From: Elusimicrobiota bacterium
GTDB taxonomy: Bacteria > Elusimicrobiota > UBA8919
Direction of reading: 5' to 3'
NCBI GenBank assembly: GCA_028718185.1
Contig: JAQUMH010000001.1
Location: forward strand, 715,186-779,185
Length of the DNA stretch: 64,000 nt
Part shown: piece after piece, positions 9,099-19,012 of the stretch
How positions within the stretch are numbered: position 1 is the first letter of the stretch
Layout of the letters: each line of letters opens with the position of its first letter
The notes under the pieces: model-generated
What the model saw: the letters and a program-made list of their open reading frames with translations, nothing else
Databases searched by the model: none
Told to the model about the DNA's origin: nothing
Made by a program: the position numbers and the translations under genes

Positions 9099-9593
9099 TT
9101 ATTTTTCCTTATCTTTCTTTATGATATTCCCTGATTCATCCATAATTATTTTTTTACTAATAAAAAAACAGCCCCTTAAACAAACTTTATAGTTCGTCGT
9201 ATTATCCCGGGTGATTTTTTCAGCTCTTTTAATTTTATATTTTGAATAATTTTTTGCTAACACAGCTTTTACAGGTACCGGCAGACTATTTACATCTATA
9301 CTTTCCATAATCTTAAAAACAGTGCCGTCGGAATTGTAAGTAACTTCTTTTTTCTGGGAACCTTCTTTACCTTCAATCTCGTAATAAGTAGTAGTACCTT
9401 TTGTCCGCATTTCCCCTTCTTTTATTACCGCATTCGGATATGCAGTTTCAAATGATTTTATTATAGAATCCGGGACATTTTTTACACAGCTTTTCTTTGG
9501 CTGCTTTCCGGTTTCCTCCGCATTCGCGGAAAAAACAAAAAGAACAATCCCAACAAAACATAAAAACAATACACCAAACTTTTTCATACTCAT
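9099..9593 (-). CDS. Secreted PepSY-like protein
   Basis: A 164-residue protein with a cleavable signal peptide (ending near 'FSANA') and two tandem PepSY-like units. The first has 'VPDSIIKSFETAYPNAVIKEGE...YYEIEGKEG...EVTYNSDGTVFKIME'. The second has 'LPVPVKAVLAKNYSKYKIKRAEKITRDN...'. This layout is that of the PepSY-like/BLIP-like periplasmic family, which probably inhibits or binds peptides; the exact role is unknown. AAGGAGGT lies just before two possible ATGs (9593 and 9587). A Pho-box-like promoter is at 9759-9815. Confidence 0.75.
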   Translation of the reverse strand: MSMKKFGVLFLCFVGIVLFVFSANAEETGKQPKKSCVKNVPDSIIKSFETAYPNAVIKEGEMRTKGTTTYYEIEGKEGSQKKEVTYNSDGTVFKIMESIDVNSLPVPVKAVLAKNYSKYKIKRAEKITRDNTTNYKVCLRGCFFISKKIIMDESGNIIKKDKEK

Positions 9594-9758
9594 CTTACCT
9601 CCTTTACGACTTTATAACTCTATATGGATTATTTCGACTTAAAACCTATAAGCAAATCCTGCACCGGTTGGAGTAATAAATTTCCCATTTCCAATTTTTA
9701 TAAAACCCCATTGACTGAGACTCCAATTAATTATTATGTCTGGAACTTTATAGTTGTA

Positions 9759-9815
9759 AATATACAACAAAGTCGATTAAAATAATGTTAAAACAAGATT
9801 AAAATATTCTAATTC
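9759..9815 (-). promoter_or_regulatory. Pho-box-like promoter, site B
   Basis: Minus strand: TTTTAA at 11-bp phase (plus-strand TTAAAA at 9777, 9788 and 9799), a 12-bp gap, then -10 TATATT (9764-9759). Spacing is identical to site A at 1259-1313. It would drive the PepSY-like gene with a leader of about 155 nt. Confidence 0.6.
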
Positions 9816-9875
9816 TAATGTTTAGTAACACTAAATTTGTCATACCTAAAAAACAACCGGTTTATATTCTGCTTA

Positions 9876-11363
9876 TCACTTGTCCTGTCTGTCTTTCTTG
9901 CATATCTCACTACAAACTTGTTTTCCATCCATTAATGCCGGAGGCAAACCACCTCCCGGATGAAGCCATTGCCCTGCCATCCAGAAATTTGAAAGTCCCG
10001 GTATCTTATACGGGATTTTCTTTCTTACCTGTTTGGCATTTGGCCAAAAACCTTCCCATCTGCCTTTCCAGACATTAGTATATCTCTCATAAGTTGCCGG
10101 GGTCGCCACATCAACCGCTTCTACTTTTTCTTTGATGCCGGGAAACCTGTTATTAATTGCTTCTATAGTTTCTTCTGCAATTCTTTTTTTCTGCTTATCA
10201 TATTCTGCTTTATTTTCATTCCTTAAATTAGCCCAATAATCATAGTCAGCCGGGAGCATAACCGCAACGGGTGTCTTGCCTGCCGGTGCCAGTGAGCGGT
10301 CAAAATTAAGTATCCTTAAATGCAATTCTCCTGTGGATGATTTCGGGTCTGTTATTATTTTTTTCTTAAGAATAAAACTAATCATAGGGGGTTCGTTCTT
10401 AAACTCGTCCGCCACCCCGAGCGATACCTGACAGGTTGCAGGAAAAAGTTTCCATTTTGAATATGCTTCTTCTATGAGCGGTGTCTTATATTTCCCGCCG
10501 AGCATCCTGTAAATGGTGTCGTAACCGTCTGCGGCAGAAACGATATAATCTGCATTGCAAATTTTCCTGTTTTCAAGCCGAATCCCGGTAGCTTTGTTGT
10601 TTTCTACAATTATTTCTTTTACCCGGGAATCATAGAATATTTTTCCGCCAAGCGACAGATATTTTTTCTCAATTCTTTTTGCAAATTCGAGAGACCCGCC
10701 AATAACAAAACCATTAGCTTTTTTTGCCATATAACCCAGCATCATTACGAGCATAGACGCACCGATATCGCCGTCAATAATTCTAAGAATCGTTTCCCTG
10801 ATATCCGGATTCCTGAATCTTTTAGCATAATCTTTTATATCCATACCAAAAAGTCTTATAAACATTAAAGCGGTTCCTGCATTGGAAATTAAAAAACCCG
10901 CCAACCTAACGATATACCCAACCATATTTACATTATCTGCAGGAAACTGCAGTCTTGAAAATAATTTTATAGCGCGGATAAATCTCTTTATTTCTTTTTC
11001 ATCTTCGCCCGAAAGAGCAAGCATTTCCTTCTCAAGTTTTTCCGGATCGGTGTATATGGAAATTTTCCTGCCTGAAGAAAGTTCAACCACGGAATAAACA
11101 TCGTACTCTACGACTTTGGTCGTATCATCAAGGGCACCCACTTCCCTCCAGAGGTCATGGAAATAACCGTCAGGTGACGAGCCCATAAGCCAATTTATGC
11201 AGCCGTCAAAAACATAACCGTTTCTCTTCCACGCAGTACACACACCTCCGGGTAGTGAGTGCATCTCATATATTTCCACCTCATATCCGGCTTTTTCGAG
11301 ATTTATTCCCGAACACAGTCCTGTAACACCGGCACCAATCAAAATAACTTTTTTATTACTCAT
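9876..11363 (-). CDS. FAD-dependent phytoene dehydrogenase-like oxidoreductase (COG1233)
   Basis: 495 residues. The N-terminal Rossmann motif 'VILIGAGVTGLCSGINLEKAGYEVEIYE' binds the FAD ADP moiety, followed by 'LPGGVCTAW'. The C-terminal second FAD contact is 'WMAGQWLHPGGGLPPALMDGKQ'. The overall architecture is that of the CrtI/CrtISO superfamily. No phytoene synthase or other carotenoid gene is nearby, so a carotenoid substrate is not supported; retinol saturase-like or other polyene/lipid substrates are equally possible. It lies 139 bp downstream of the RND gene at 11503 on the same strand and could be read through from it. Confidence 0.8.
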   Translation of the reverse strand: MSNKKVILIGAGVTGLCSGINLEKAGYEVEIYEMHSLPGGVCTAWKRNGYVFDGCINWLMGSSPDGYFHDLWREVGALDDTTKVVEYDVYSVVELSSGRKISIYTDPEKLEKEMLALSGEDEKEIKRFIRAIKLFSRLQFPADNVNMVGYIVRLAGFLISNAGTALMFIRLFGMDIKDYAKRFRNPDIRETILRIIDGDIGASMLVMMLGYMAKKANGFVIGGSLEFAKRIEKKYLSLGGKIFYDSRVKEIIVENNKATGIRLENRKICNADYIVSAADGYDTIYRMLGGKYKTPLIEEAYSKWKLFPATCQVSLGVADEFKNEPPMISFILKKKIITDPKSSTGELHLRILNFDRSLAPAGKTPVAVMLPADYDYWANLRNENKAEYDKQKKRIAEETIEAINNRFPGIKEKVEAVDVATPATYERYTNVWKGRWEGFWPNAKQVRKKIPYKIPGLSNFWMAGQWLHPGGGLPPALMDGKQVCSEICKKDRQDK

Positions 11364-11502
11364 ATATTTCTCCTCGCTTTAACTTCTACCATTTTGAATA
11401 TTTTTCTTACCAAACCCTTACCTGTAAAATTTTTTATAGGGTGAAAGAGAATAAAAAAACCACCTGTTTGTCACCGGTAGCTCTATAATAAAAACAATCT
11501 CA

Positions 11503-14500
11503 TTAGTTTTTAGATAATTCTTTTAATGCTTCGTGAATATCTTTCATGTGTTTGCGGCTTTCAAAGGTAGACAAGAGACTGTAAACACACGGTACAACAA
11601 ACAATGTAAGAAGCGTGGATAGCAGCACACCTCCGATAACAACTACAGCCATCGGAACGCGGGTTTCTGCACCGGGACCGATTGCAAGTGCCGGAGGTAT
11701 AGAAGCTGCTACTGTAGCAAACGATGTCATAATGATAGGTCTCAAACGCAACGGACAGGCATTCTTTAACGCTTCTGTTACACCCATACCGCTTTCCCGG
11801 CGCTGGTTAGTAAAATCCACAAGTAATATAGAATTTTTCTTTACAATACCCATTAGAAGAATCATTCCTATGGCACTGTAAATGTTTATAGACTGGCCTG
11901 AAATCAACAAAGCAATTACTGCTCCTGATATACTAAATGGTAAAGCGATAAGCACGGTAAATGGATGTATAAAACTGTTAAATTGTGTTCCAAGCACCAT
12001 ATATGCTACAAAAATACCAAGAATCATTGCCATGTACAGACTATTGAAAGAATCCTTAAATGTCTTGGCACTACCGGAAAAAACAATTTTATATCCGTCA
12101 GGAAGCAATTTTTTTCCTATAGACTCAATCACTTTCAATGCTTCGCCCTGCGACTTGCCAAGTGCAAGATTTGAATAAATACGTATAGCACGTTCGCGGT
12201 CTTTGCGTGTTATTGAAAGAAGCGTCGGTCTCTGGATTATGCTTACAACATCGGAAAGGCTTACAAGTTCCCCGCGATTATTACGAACCCATATTTTTCT
12301 TATGTCTTCGACATTTCTCCTGTCTTTTTCAACAAGTTGTATCCTAATATCGTAACGCCGCCCACCTTTGGAATATTTTCCCGAACGGACACCTCCGATA
12401 AGAGCATTTATTGTATTTCCTATAGCAGAAATACTTACAGCCCTGCTCGCAGCTTTCTGCCTGTCAGGGACAACATTAACCTCGGGCATTCCCAGCACAT
12501 AATCTGAATCCACATCTACCATCACTCCGCTTTTTCCCATCTCTTCTTCTATTTTATTACTCAGCTCACCGAGTTTACTCCAGTCTGTTCCGCTTAGAGT
12601 AAACTCTATAGGGAAACCACGTCCTCCGCCGAGACTCATCAAAGAAGGATCCTGAATGACAACTTTTACAACTCCGGGTATTGTTTTGAGAGTTTTGCGT
12701 AATACAGGCATAAGTTCCTGCTGGGTGAGAGGTCGTCCCTTCTTTTTATCCACAGGTCGCTGTTTCGGAGGTCTGAGTGTAAGCATTATTTGTCCGGTAT
12801 TGACTGTATCACCGCCGATATTGCTAAAATACGCTTCTACTTCGGGCTGCTTTGAAATTAATTTTTCTACTTCCTTAAACACATTGTCCGTATATCCTAT
12901 TGAAGAACCTACATTAGTTTCTATCCTTACCATAAGACGGCTTATTTCCTGAGGAGGTGAGAATTCTGCTTTTACTAATTTAAATAAAAATAACGAACCG
13001 ATAAAAAGGGTTGTTGATGCAATTATTACCTTCCACCTGTTTTCAAGACACCAGTCAAGCAGGTTTTTATATGTATTTTTCAGCCACTCCATAAATCTTT
13101 CCATAGCTTTGCCGATACCTGTGGTATGGCCGACTACGAGAAATTGTGAACAATACATCGGGGTAAGCGTTAATGCACCAAGCAGTGATATCATTACTGC
13201 TACAGAAATTGTTATACCGAACTGCATGAAGTATTTGCCTATAACATCTTTCATGAAAATAACCGGAACGAATATAGCAAGTATCGCTATTGTCGCTGCA
13301 ATAGCTGCAAATGTTATTTCCCGGGCGCCCTTGATAGCAGACCTCACTCTTGTCTCGCCTTCTTCCCGGTGGCGTGTAATATTTTCAAGCATCATAATAG
13401 CATCATCTACCACAATCCCTATTACAAGCGAAAGTCCCAGCAAAGTGAACATATTCAGCGTAAAGCCGAGCACATACATGACAAACAACGTTCCGCATAT
13501 GGACATCGGAATTGTAAGAAATACATTAAGTGCAGAACTGAGTGAACCAAGGAATAACCAGCATACAAAACCGGTAAGCAAAATAGACAATATCATTACA
13601 AAATACATATCATTTATTGAATCTCTTATAAAATCCGTCGTATCAAAACGCACGGCGAGGTCAAGCCCCTCCGGTAGATACTTCTGCATTTGTTTTATTT
13701 TTGCTTTTACATCATTAGCAACCTTAACGGAATTCACACCGCGCTGTTTCCTTATACCAAGCCCTACTGTGTTCTTTCCCATCGCCCGTGATAACCTGCG
13801 GACATTTTCAGTCCCTTCTTCAACATCAGCTACATTACCTATCGTAAACTTCTTCCAGAGTGGCGAACCTTTACGCGATGGTATGATAATGGACTCAAAT
13901 TCCTTTACCGAAGCCGCCTCTCCAACCACGCGGATATTCATTTCATTTCTACCGGTATCAATATAACCGGCAGGGACTTCTGCATGTTCGGATTGTATCG
14001 CTGCGGTTATATCATCAACGGTAAGCTCGTCATCACGCATTTTTTCCGCATTAAGCCATACCCTCAAATTAGGGTCGGCAAATCCGCCAAGGAAAACTTC
14101 ACCTACACCCGGAATAGTTGCAAACTGGTCTTTCAGGTGATCGCGGGTATATTCCATCATATAGTTTACTGGCTTATCTCCGGATAATGAAAGCCATAAT
14201 ATCGGCTGGTCTTCAGGATTACTTTTAGATATCGTAGGAGTGTCAATGTCGCGTGGAAGCGAGTGCTGTGCTCGAGCCAGACTACTCTGAACCTCCTGCA
14301 ACGCAACATTTATATCTTTACTTAAATTAAAACTGACAGTTACTCTTGTGCTGCCTCTGCGGGAAGAAGATGTAACTTCCTGAACACCTTCTATACCCAT
14401 AATAGCATCTTCAATAGCATTTGTAACTTCTGCTTCCATAACTTCCGGCGCTGCTCCCTCCCATCCGCAGGAAATTGAAAGAACGGGATAATCAACATCC

Positions 14501-14613
14501 GGAAGCTGACTTATACCGAGACGGAAAAAAGCGACCATCCCGAACACAATGATACCTATAACTACCATCCATGCAAAAACCGGATTTTTAATTGAATTAT
14601 CAGATAAAGACAT
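11503..14613 (-). CDS. RND-family efflux pump, inner-membrane subunit
   Basis: A 1036-residue HAE-RND protein. It starts 'NSIKNPVFAWMVVIGIIVFG', has the TM4 relay 'GIVVDDAIMMLENITRHREEGE', and ends with 'PLRLRPIIMTSFATVAASIPPALAIGPGAETR' and a basic tail. It lies 14 bp after a TolC-type gene (14628), so the two are cotranscribed and likely form one complex. No RND-type adaptor is encoded between them; the only adaptor in the run is the MacA-like protein at 17953. It is closely related in sequence to the pump at 4369. Confidence 0.93.
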   Translation of the reverse strand: MSLSDNSIKNPVFAWMVVIGIIVFGMVAFFRLGISQLPDVDYPVLSISCGWEGAAPEVMEAEVTNAIEDAIMGIEGVQEVTSSSRRGSTRVTVSFNLSKDINVALQEVQSSLARAQHSLPRDIDTPTISKSNPEDQPILWLSLSGDKPVNYMMEYTRDHLKDQFATIPGVGEVFLGGFADPNLRVWLNAEKMRDDELTVDDITAAIQSEHAEVPAGYIDTGRNEMNIRVVGEAASVKEFESIIIPSRKGSPLWKKFTIGNVADVEEGTENVRRLSRAMGKNTVGLGIRKQRGVNSVKVANDVKAKIKQMQKYLPEGLDLAVRFDTTDFIRDSINDMYFVMILSILLTGFVCWLFLGSLSSALNVFLTIPMSICGTLFVMYVLGFTLNMFTLLGLSLVIGIVVDDAIMMLENITRHREEGETRVRSAIKGAREITFAAIAATIAILAIFVPVIFMKDVIGKYFMQFGITISVAVMISLLGALTLTPMYCSQFLVVGHTTGIGKAMERFMEWLKNTYKNLLDWCLENRWKVIIASTTLFIGSLFLFKLVKAEFSPPQEISRLMVRIETNVGSSIGYTDNVFKEVEKLISKQPEVEAYFSNIGGDTVNTGQIMLTLRPPKQRPVDKKKGRPLTQQELMPVLRKTLKTIPGVVKVVIQDPSLMSLGGGRGFPIEFTLSGTDWSKLGELSNKIEEEMGKSGVMVDVDSDYVLGMPEVNVVPDRQKAASRAVSISAIGNTINALIGGVRSGKYSKGGRRYDIRIQLVEKDRRNVEDIRKIWVRNNRGELVSLSDVVSIIQRPTLLSITRKDRERAIRIYSNLALGKSQGEALKVIESIGKKLLPDGYKIVFSGSAKTFKDSFNSLYMAMILGIFVAYMVLGTQFNSFIHPFTVLIALPFSISGAVIALLISGQSINIYSAIGMILLMGIVKKNSILLVDFTNQRRESGMGVTEALKNACPLRLRPIIMTSFATVAASIPPALAIGPGAETRVPMAVVVIGGVLLSTLLTLFVVPCVYSLLSTFESRKHMKDIHEALKELSKN

Positions 14614-14627
14614 AATTTTTTACCTTC

Positions 14628-15878
14628 CTATTTCATAACTGCTATATCGAGCATTGCTTTGTCAATTTTAACCTGTATAAGTGTCTTGTCCATGTTACGT
14701 TTAATATCCGACATTGTTAACAACGCCTGGATGACATCAAGATTGTTTACAAGTCCTAATTTGTAATCCCCTAATTGTAACTGGTAACTTTTTTCAGCTT
14801 TATCATATGCTTCTTTATAAGCTATCGCCTGGTTGAGTGATGAAACAAGTGACTTATGCAGATTAAGCACTTCTGCTGTTGCATCTCTTAAAAGAAGCGA
14901 CAAATTGTTTTCTAATTCCCGCTGACGTGCAACTTCTTCATTTATTTTACCGCGCAAAATACCGCCTTGAAACAACGGCATATCTAATGTTAAAAGTGCA
15001 TCCCATTTGCCGTCATCAGACATACTTCCGGTACGGGATGTATAATATGAACCGTCAAGATTAACGGTAGGCAATAATGCTCCTTTGACAATTTTAACTT
15101 CTTCAGATTGAATTATTACATCTTGACGGACAGATTCTATATCCGGTCTGGATTTTACTGCTTCAATATAATTTTCAACTAAACCCGCTTTCTCCACCGA
15201 GGGTGTATCGTCAATAAGATTAATATCTGCTGAAGCTATCCCAAGCAGACGTGAAAGAGTCTCATTTGCTTCTGACTGGTCGCCCTTGATTTTTTCATAT
15301 TGTGCATTAAGATTTGCTATTTGAGATTCCATCGCTAAAATTTCACTTTCTCTTGATTTACCAAGACGCGCTCTCTCGTTTAATTCTGATAATCTGTCTT
15401 GCATAAACTTCAAAGTATTTTGAATGTTGGTTATATCTGTTTCTATTTGAATTATAGAATAAAAAGATTGAGTCACATCTAACCTAAGTATCCGGCTGAC
15501 GTTTTGATATAAAAATTCTTCTTTGCGAATATCAGCTTTTGAAAGTGTAACTGTATTCGCTTTTCTGAACCCGTAAAATAATGGCTGATTTAATGTAAAA
15601 CGTGAATTTGCACCTTCACCGTCATACTCTCCATTAACAGTATCCCTGTAGAATTTTGAATATTTAAACCTTATATCAGGTAAAATATCTCCCGTAGATT
15701 GCTTTAATCTTTGTTCCGCCTGAAAACGACGTTCTGACTGAACTTTAAGTTCGTAACTTTGTTTCTGTGCTATATCGAGACATTGCTGAAGAGTCAAAGC
15801 TGGAATCTTGTTTTCTTCACCAACGATACACGAAGCAGTTAAAATAAAACAAAAAAATAAAAAATAATGTTTTTTCAT
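14628..15878 (-). CDS. TolC-family outer-membrane efflux channel
   Basis: 416 residues with a signal peptide. It has two internal repeats typical of the OEP family, long amphipathic coiled-coil helices ('LSELNERARLGKSRESEILAMESQIANLNAQYEKI' region, and 'SYQLQLGDYKLGLVNNLDVIQALLTMSDIKR') and beta strands such as 'FTLNQPLFYG' and 'LTLDMPLFQGG'. A trimer would form the outer-membrane exit duct. It sits directly upstream of the RND gene and about 100 bp downstream of MacB, separated by a hairpin repeat, and is one of two TolC homologues in the same gene run. Confidence 0.9.
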   Translation of the reverse strand: MKKHYFLFFCFILTASCIVGEENKIPALTLQQCLDIAQKQSYELKVQSERRFQAEQRLKQSTGDILPDIRFKYSKFYRDTVNGEYDGEGANSRFTLNQPLFYGFRKANTVTLSKADIRKEEFLYQNVSRILRLDVTQSFYSIIQIETDITNIQNTLKFMQDRLSELNERARLGKSRESEILAMESQIANLNAQYEKIKGDQSEANETLSRLLGIASADINLIDDTPSVEKAGLVENYIEAVKSRPDIESVRQDVIIQSEEVKIVKGALLPTVNLDGSYYTSRTGSMSDDGKWDALLTLDMPLFQGGILRGKINEEVARQRELENNLSLLLRDATAEVLNLHKSLVSSLNQAIAYKEAYDKAEKSYQLQLGDYKLGLVNNLDVIQALLTMSDIKRNMDKTLIQVKIDKAMLDIAVMK

Positions 15879-15890
15879 AATTGAATTAGT

Positions 15891-15957
15891 TAATGCCGAC
15901 CAAGGTCGGCAACTACATAAACTTTGTAGTGGCAGAGCTTGCTCTGCCTACATATGC
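15891..15957. repeat. Modular hairpin repeat, copy 2
   Basis: GCCGACC-AA-GGTCGGC, then AACTACA...TGTAGT, then GGCAGAGC-TT-GCTCTGCC and CTACATAT. Almost the same unit occurs at 53126-53193. It lies between MacB and the downstream TolC gene, inside the presumed operon. Confidence 0.75.
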
Positions 15958-15976
15958 CATACCCCTTTATAAAATT

Positions 15977-17956
15977 TTATTCGTAACGCAGGGCTTCTAT
16001 CGGGTTTAGCTGGGACGCCTTTTTGGCGGGCCAAGTTCCGAAAATCAGTCCGATTACAACTGAGAAGGTAAATGAAACAACAATAGATGATAGAGAAACT
16101 ATAGTCTTCCAATGCGCAAAAACTGCTAGCGACACCGAAATTGCAGAACCTAACATTATTCCTATTACTCCTCCCATAACACAAATAAAAATTGATTCTA
16201 TTACAAATTGAAAAAGTATGTCACTATTATTAGCACCCACAGCTTTACGCAGCCCGATTTCTCTTGTTCTTTCTGTTACAGAAACAAGCATAATGTTCAT
16301 AATACCTATACCGCCAACCAGCAAACTTATGAAAGCGACCGAACCTAATAATGTAGAAAATATTTTCATCGTAGCGTTAACGGTTGCCTGAATATCAGCT
16401 AAATTTCTTATGTTTATGGAATCAGCCCTATCTTTCGGAAGACGATGAAGAAATAGAATTCTATCTGTAATTTTTTTACTTACATCATCCATAATTGTTT
16501 CATCTGCAACCTGAACATCCATAGAATCTATGAAAGCCTTCCCGAACAACCTATGCATCGCAGTATTTACCGGTACTTCAACCTTATCGTCTTCATCACG
16601 CCAACCGCTTGCTCCTTTTACCGGTAAAATGCCTATAACCTGAAAATCCACCCTGTTTATTTTTATAAATTCACCCAGCGGATTTTGATTGCCGAAAAGC
16701 TGTGTTACAATTGTCTGACCTATAACAGCTACTTTTGCCCTGCTTGTGTTTTCTTCTTCAGTAAAAAATCTACCTATAGTAGGTTTGGCATTTTTCATAA
16801 ACTGGTAATCCGGAGATGTACTTTCAATGCGGGTGTTCCAATTTTTACCGTTATAAATAATTTGTCCGCGACCATTTGCATATGCAGCGACTCCCGTCAC
16901 ACCATCAACATCTTTTCTGATAGATTGCGCATCTTCCAGAGTAAATCTTGTAACTGCACCTGCTCCAAGCGATACTCCCTGCCTGTGTGATGACCCGGGA
17001 GATACCATTAAAATATTTGAACCTAAGGACGCCATCTGCTGTTTTGTAGCTTCCCGTGCACCCTTACCAAGTGCGAGCATAGCGATTAAACCGGTTACGC
17101 CAATAAGAACACCTAATATTGATAAGAAAGAACGTGTTTTGTTTGACATAAGCGCTCTCATCGCCTGAGAAAAATAATCACCAACTCTTGATATTTTAAA
17201 TACATTATGATGAATTTTCGGTATTTCCATTTCTTCATCGGGTTGTTGAACAGAAGCTTTACTTTTATGGTTTATTTCATCGGCAATTATTTTTCCGTCC
17301 TGCAATTTTATTATTCTTTTAGCCGCTTGTGCCAAATCCGGTTCATGGGTTACCATAATAATGGTAATCCCCGAATCATTGAGTTCCTTAAGTATGTCTA
17401 TAATTTCTGCAGCAGATTTACTGTCAAGATTTCCTGTGGGTTCATCGGCAAATATTATAAGAGGATTGTTTATTAAAGCACGGGCTATTGCCACCCTTTG
17501 CTGTTGTCCGCCGGATAATTCATTTGATTTATGCTGTGTTCTGTCACCTAATCCGACTCTTTGGAGAAGCTTTATGGCATTTTGGCGACTGTTCTCCATA
17601 TTCTTTTTCTTATTATCAGAATACACTAAAGGCATTAAAACATTTTCAGTCGCCGACATACGCGGTAAAAGATTAAAACTTTGAAAAATAAAACCGATAA
17701 ACTTATTTCTTACAGTTGCTAACTGGGAATCTGTTAGCTGGGATATTTCGTGTGTTAAAAGATTATATGAACCGCCTGACGGTTTATCTAGCAGACCAAG
17801 TATATGAAGAAGCGTTGATTTCCCGCTACCGGACGGACCCATAATGGAAATAAATTCACCTTCTTTTACAGTCAATGAAACACCGTGAAGAACCGGGACA
17901 TCTATACTTCCCAAATAGTATGTTTTCGAAATATTATTAAGTTCTATTAATTTCAT
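15977..17956 (-). CDS. macB: MacB-type ABC exporter (ATPase fused to FtsX-like permease)
   Basis: 659 residues. The N-terminal nucleotide-binding domain (about 1-225) has Walker A 'GPSGSGKST', signature 'LSGGQQQRVAIARAL', Walker B 'IIFADEPTGNLD' and the H-loop 'VTHEPD'. A linker follows, then a TM segment at 'RSFLSILGVLIGVTGLIAM', a large periplasmic MacB-PCD domain and three C-terminal TM helices with the FtsX signature 'MNIMLVSVTERTREIGLRKAVGA'. MacB acts as a mechanotransmitter that pushes periplasmic substrates (peptides, lipids, lipoproteins) through TolC. ATGA overlap with the adaptor gene upstream indicates coupled expression. Confidence 0.93.
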   Translation of the reverse strand: MKLIELNNISKTYYLGSIDVPVLHGVSLTVKEGEFISIMGPSGSGKSTLLHILGLLDKPSGGSYNLLTHEISQLTDSQLATVRNKFIGFIFQSFNLLPRMSATENVLMPLVYSDNKKKNMENSRQNAIKLLQRVGLGDRTQHKSNELSGGQQQRVAIARALINNPLIIFADEPTGNLDSKSAAEIIDILKELNDSGITIIMVTHEPDLAQAAKRIIKLQDGKIIADEINHKSKASVQQPDEEMEIPKIHHNVFKISRVGDYFSQAMRALMSNKTRSFLSILGVLIGVTGLIAMLALGKGAREATKQQMASLGSNILMVSPGSSHRQGVSLGAGAVTRFTLEDAQSIRKDVDGVTGVAAYANGRGQIIYNGKNWNTRIESTSPDYQFMKNAKPTIGRFFTEEENTSRAKVAVIGQTIVTQLFGNQNPLGEFIKINRVDFQVIGILPVKGASGWRDEDDKVEVPVNTAMHRLFGKAFIDSMDVQVADETIMDDVSKKITDRILFLHRLPKDRADSINIRNLADIQATVNATMKIFSTLLGSVAFISLLVGGIGIMNIMLVSVTERTREIGLRKAVGANNSDILFQFVIESIFICVMGGVIGIMLGSAISVSLAVFAHWKTIVSLSSIVVSFTFSVVIGLIFGTWPAKKASQLNPIEALRYE

Positions 17957-18915
17957 CTTCCCCTTCCCTGAACACCAAAAATACCTCCGATTCCGCCTCC
18001 CCCTCGCGCATTTGTTGTCGTTCCCCTTTGAAGAGGTCTCCCGGAAATTACAACATTATCGTCTTCTGATATGCCTGATATAATTTCAATATTTTTACCG
18101 TTGGAAATCCCGGTAATTACCTTCCTTTTTTCAGTCTTTTTAGATTTCCCACTTATTATTGAAACAAATTTTTCAGTTCCAGTATCCGTAACGGCATCTG
18201 ACGGTAACAACAGGGCATTATCTTTTCCATTCGCTGAAAGTTCAATAGTGGATGTCATACCGGCACGAAAATCCGGCGGAACTCTCTCCGGACGTATTTT
18301 AACTTCATAGACTGTAACGTTATTCATCACTTGTGATTCATACGCTATATGCTCAACTACACCGGGATATACTTTATCCGGATAAGCATCAAGCAATATT
18401 TTAACCTTTTGGTTTAAGTCTATATATTGTAAATCCGTTTCATCTACATTTGCTTCAATAATTAGTGTGTCTGCCATAACTACAATTGCGTCACCGGTTG
18501 TTACAGATTGACCGGGTTCTTTGTCTCTTGCAATAATAAAACCGTCAAGCGGCGAAATTACCGGTGTAGGCTTATATGTATCTTCCCATCTTTTTAACTC
18601 ATCTTCACCTTTAGAACGCGCAGCATCAAGGAGTGCTGCTCTATCCGTAGAACTCATCCATGCAATAATCTCACCTTTCTTAACTCTTTGACCTTCAACA
18701 ACTAAAACATTTTCAATACGACCGGAAACTTGCGGCTTTATTTCAAGGCGGTTCCTCGGGCTCACTGAACCGTTAAGACGCAATTCAATAGCGATAGACC
18801 CCCTGAACGGTTTGATTTCATGTGACATAAAATCCGCTTTCTTGCTTTTTGTTAAAAATAAAATAGCAACACCAACCACGATGACAACACCTGCTATAAT
18901 GATTATTTTTTTCAC
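17953..18915 (-). CDS. MacA/HlyD-type periplasmic adaptor with short hairpin
   Basis: 320 residues starting at a GTG with GGAGG 6 bp upstream. There is an N-terminal membrane anchor, a lipoyl/barrel-sandwich domain ('LEIKPQVSGRIENVLVVEGQRVKKGEIIAWM' and 'PVISPLDGFIIARDKEPGQSV'), a beta-barrel and membrane-proximal domain, and a Gly/Arg-rich tail. The alpha-hairpin between the lipoyl halves is only about 25 residues ('LLDAARSKGEDELKRWEDT'), much shorter than in E. coli MacA, so the TolC contact must differ. It couples MacB (4-bp overlap) to an outer-membrane channel. Confidence 0.88.
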   Translation of the reverse strand: MKKIIIIAGVVIVVGVAILFLTKSKKADFMSHEIKPFRGSIAIELRLNGSVSPRNRLEIKPQVSGRIENVLVVEGQRVKKGEIIAWMSSTDRAALLDAARSKGEDELKRWEDTYKPTPVISPLDGFIIARDKEPGQSVTTGDAIVVMADTLIIEANVDETDLQYIDLNQKVKILLDAYPDKVYPGVVEHIAYESQVMNNVTVYEVKIRPERVPPDFRAGMTSTIELSANGKDNALLLPSDAVTDTGTEKFVSIISGKSKKTEKRKVITGISNGKNIEIISGISEDDNVVISGRPLQRGTTTNARGGGGIGGIFGVQGRGR

Positions 18916-18930
18916 TTAAACCTCCAACAA

Positions 18931-19012
18931 GAATCATAGAGTTTTTAGAGTTTTAGAGTTTTAGAGTTTATAGCGTTAAAACCCTACAACCCTATAACCC
19001 TATAACCTTTTT
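18931..19012. repeat. Short tandem repeats between adaptor and TolC genes
   Basis: Three to four direct copies of TTTTAGAG are followed by three copies of CCCTATAA(C). Simple-sequence DNA about 70 bp long inside the operon; a possible slippage tract with no visible gene. Confidence 0.6.

Noticed and set aside
9876-11363. Carotenoid biosynthesis locus
   Set aside because: Only a CrtI-superfamily oxidoreductase is present; no phytoene synthase, cyclase or prenyl transferase is nearby.
13109-13966. 285-codon plus-strand frame opposite the RND gene
   Set aside because: It is antisense to a clearly conserved RND coding region, has Ser/Thr/Ile-rich low-complexity translation and no ribosome site.
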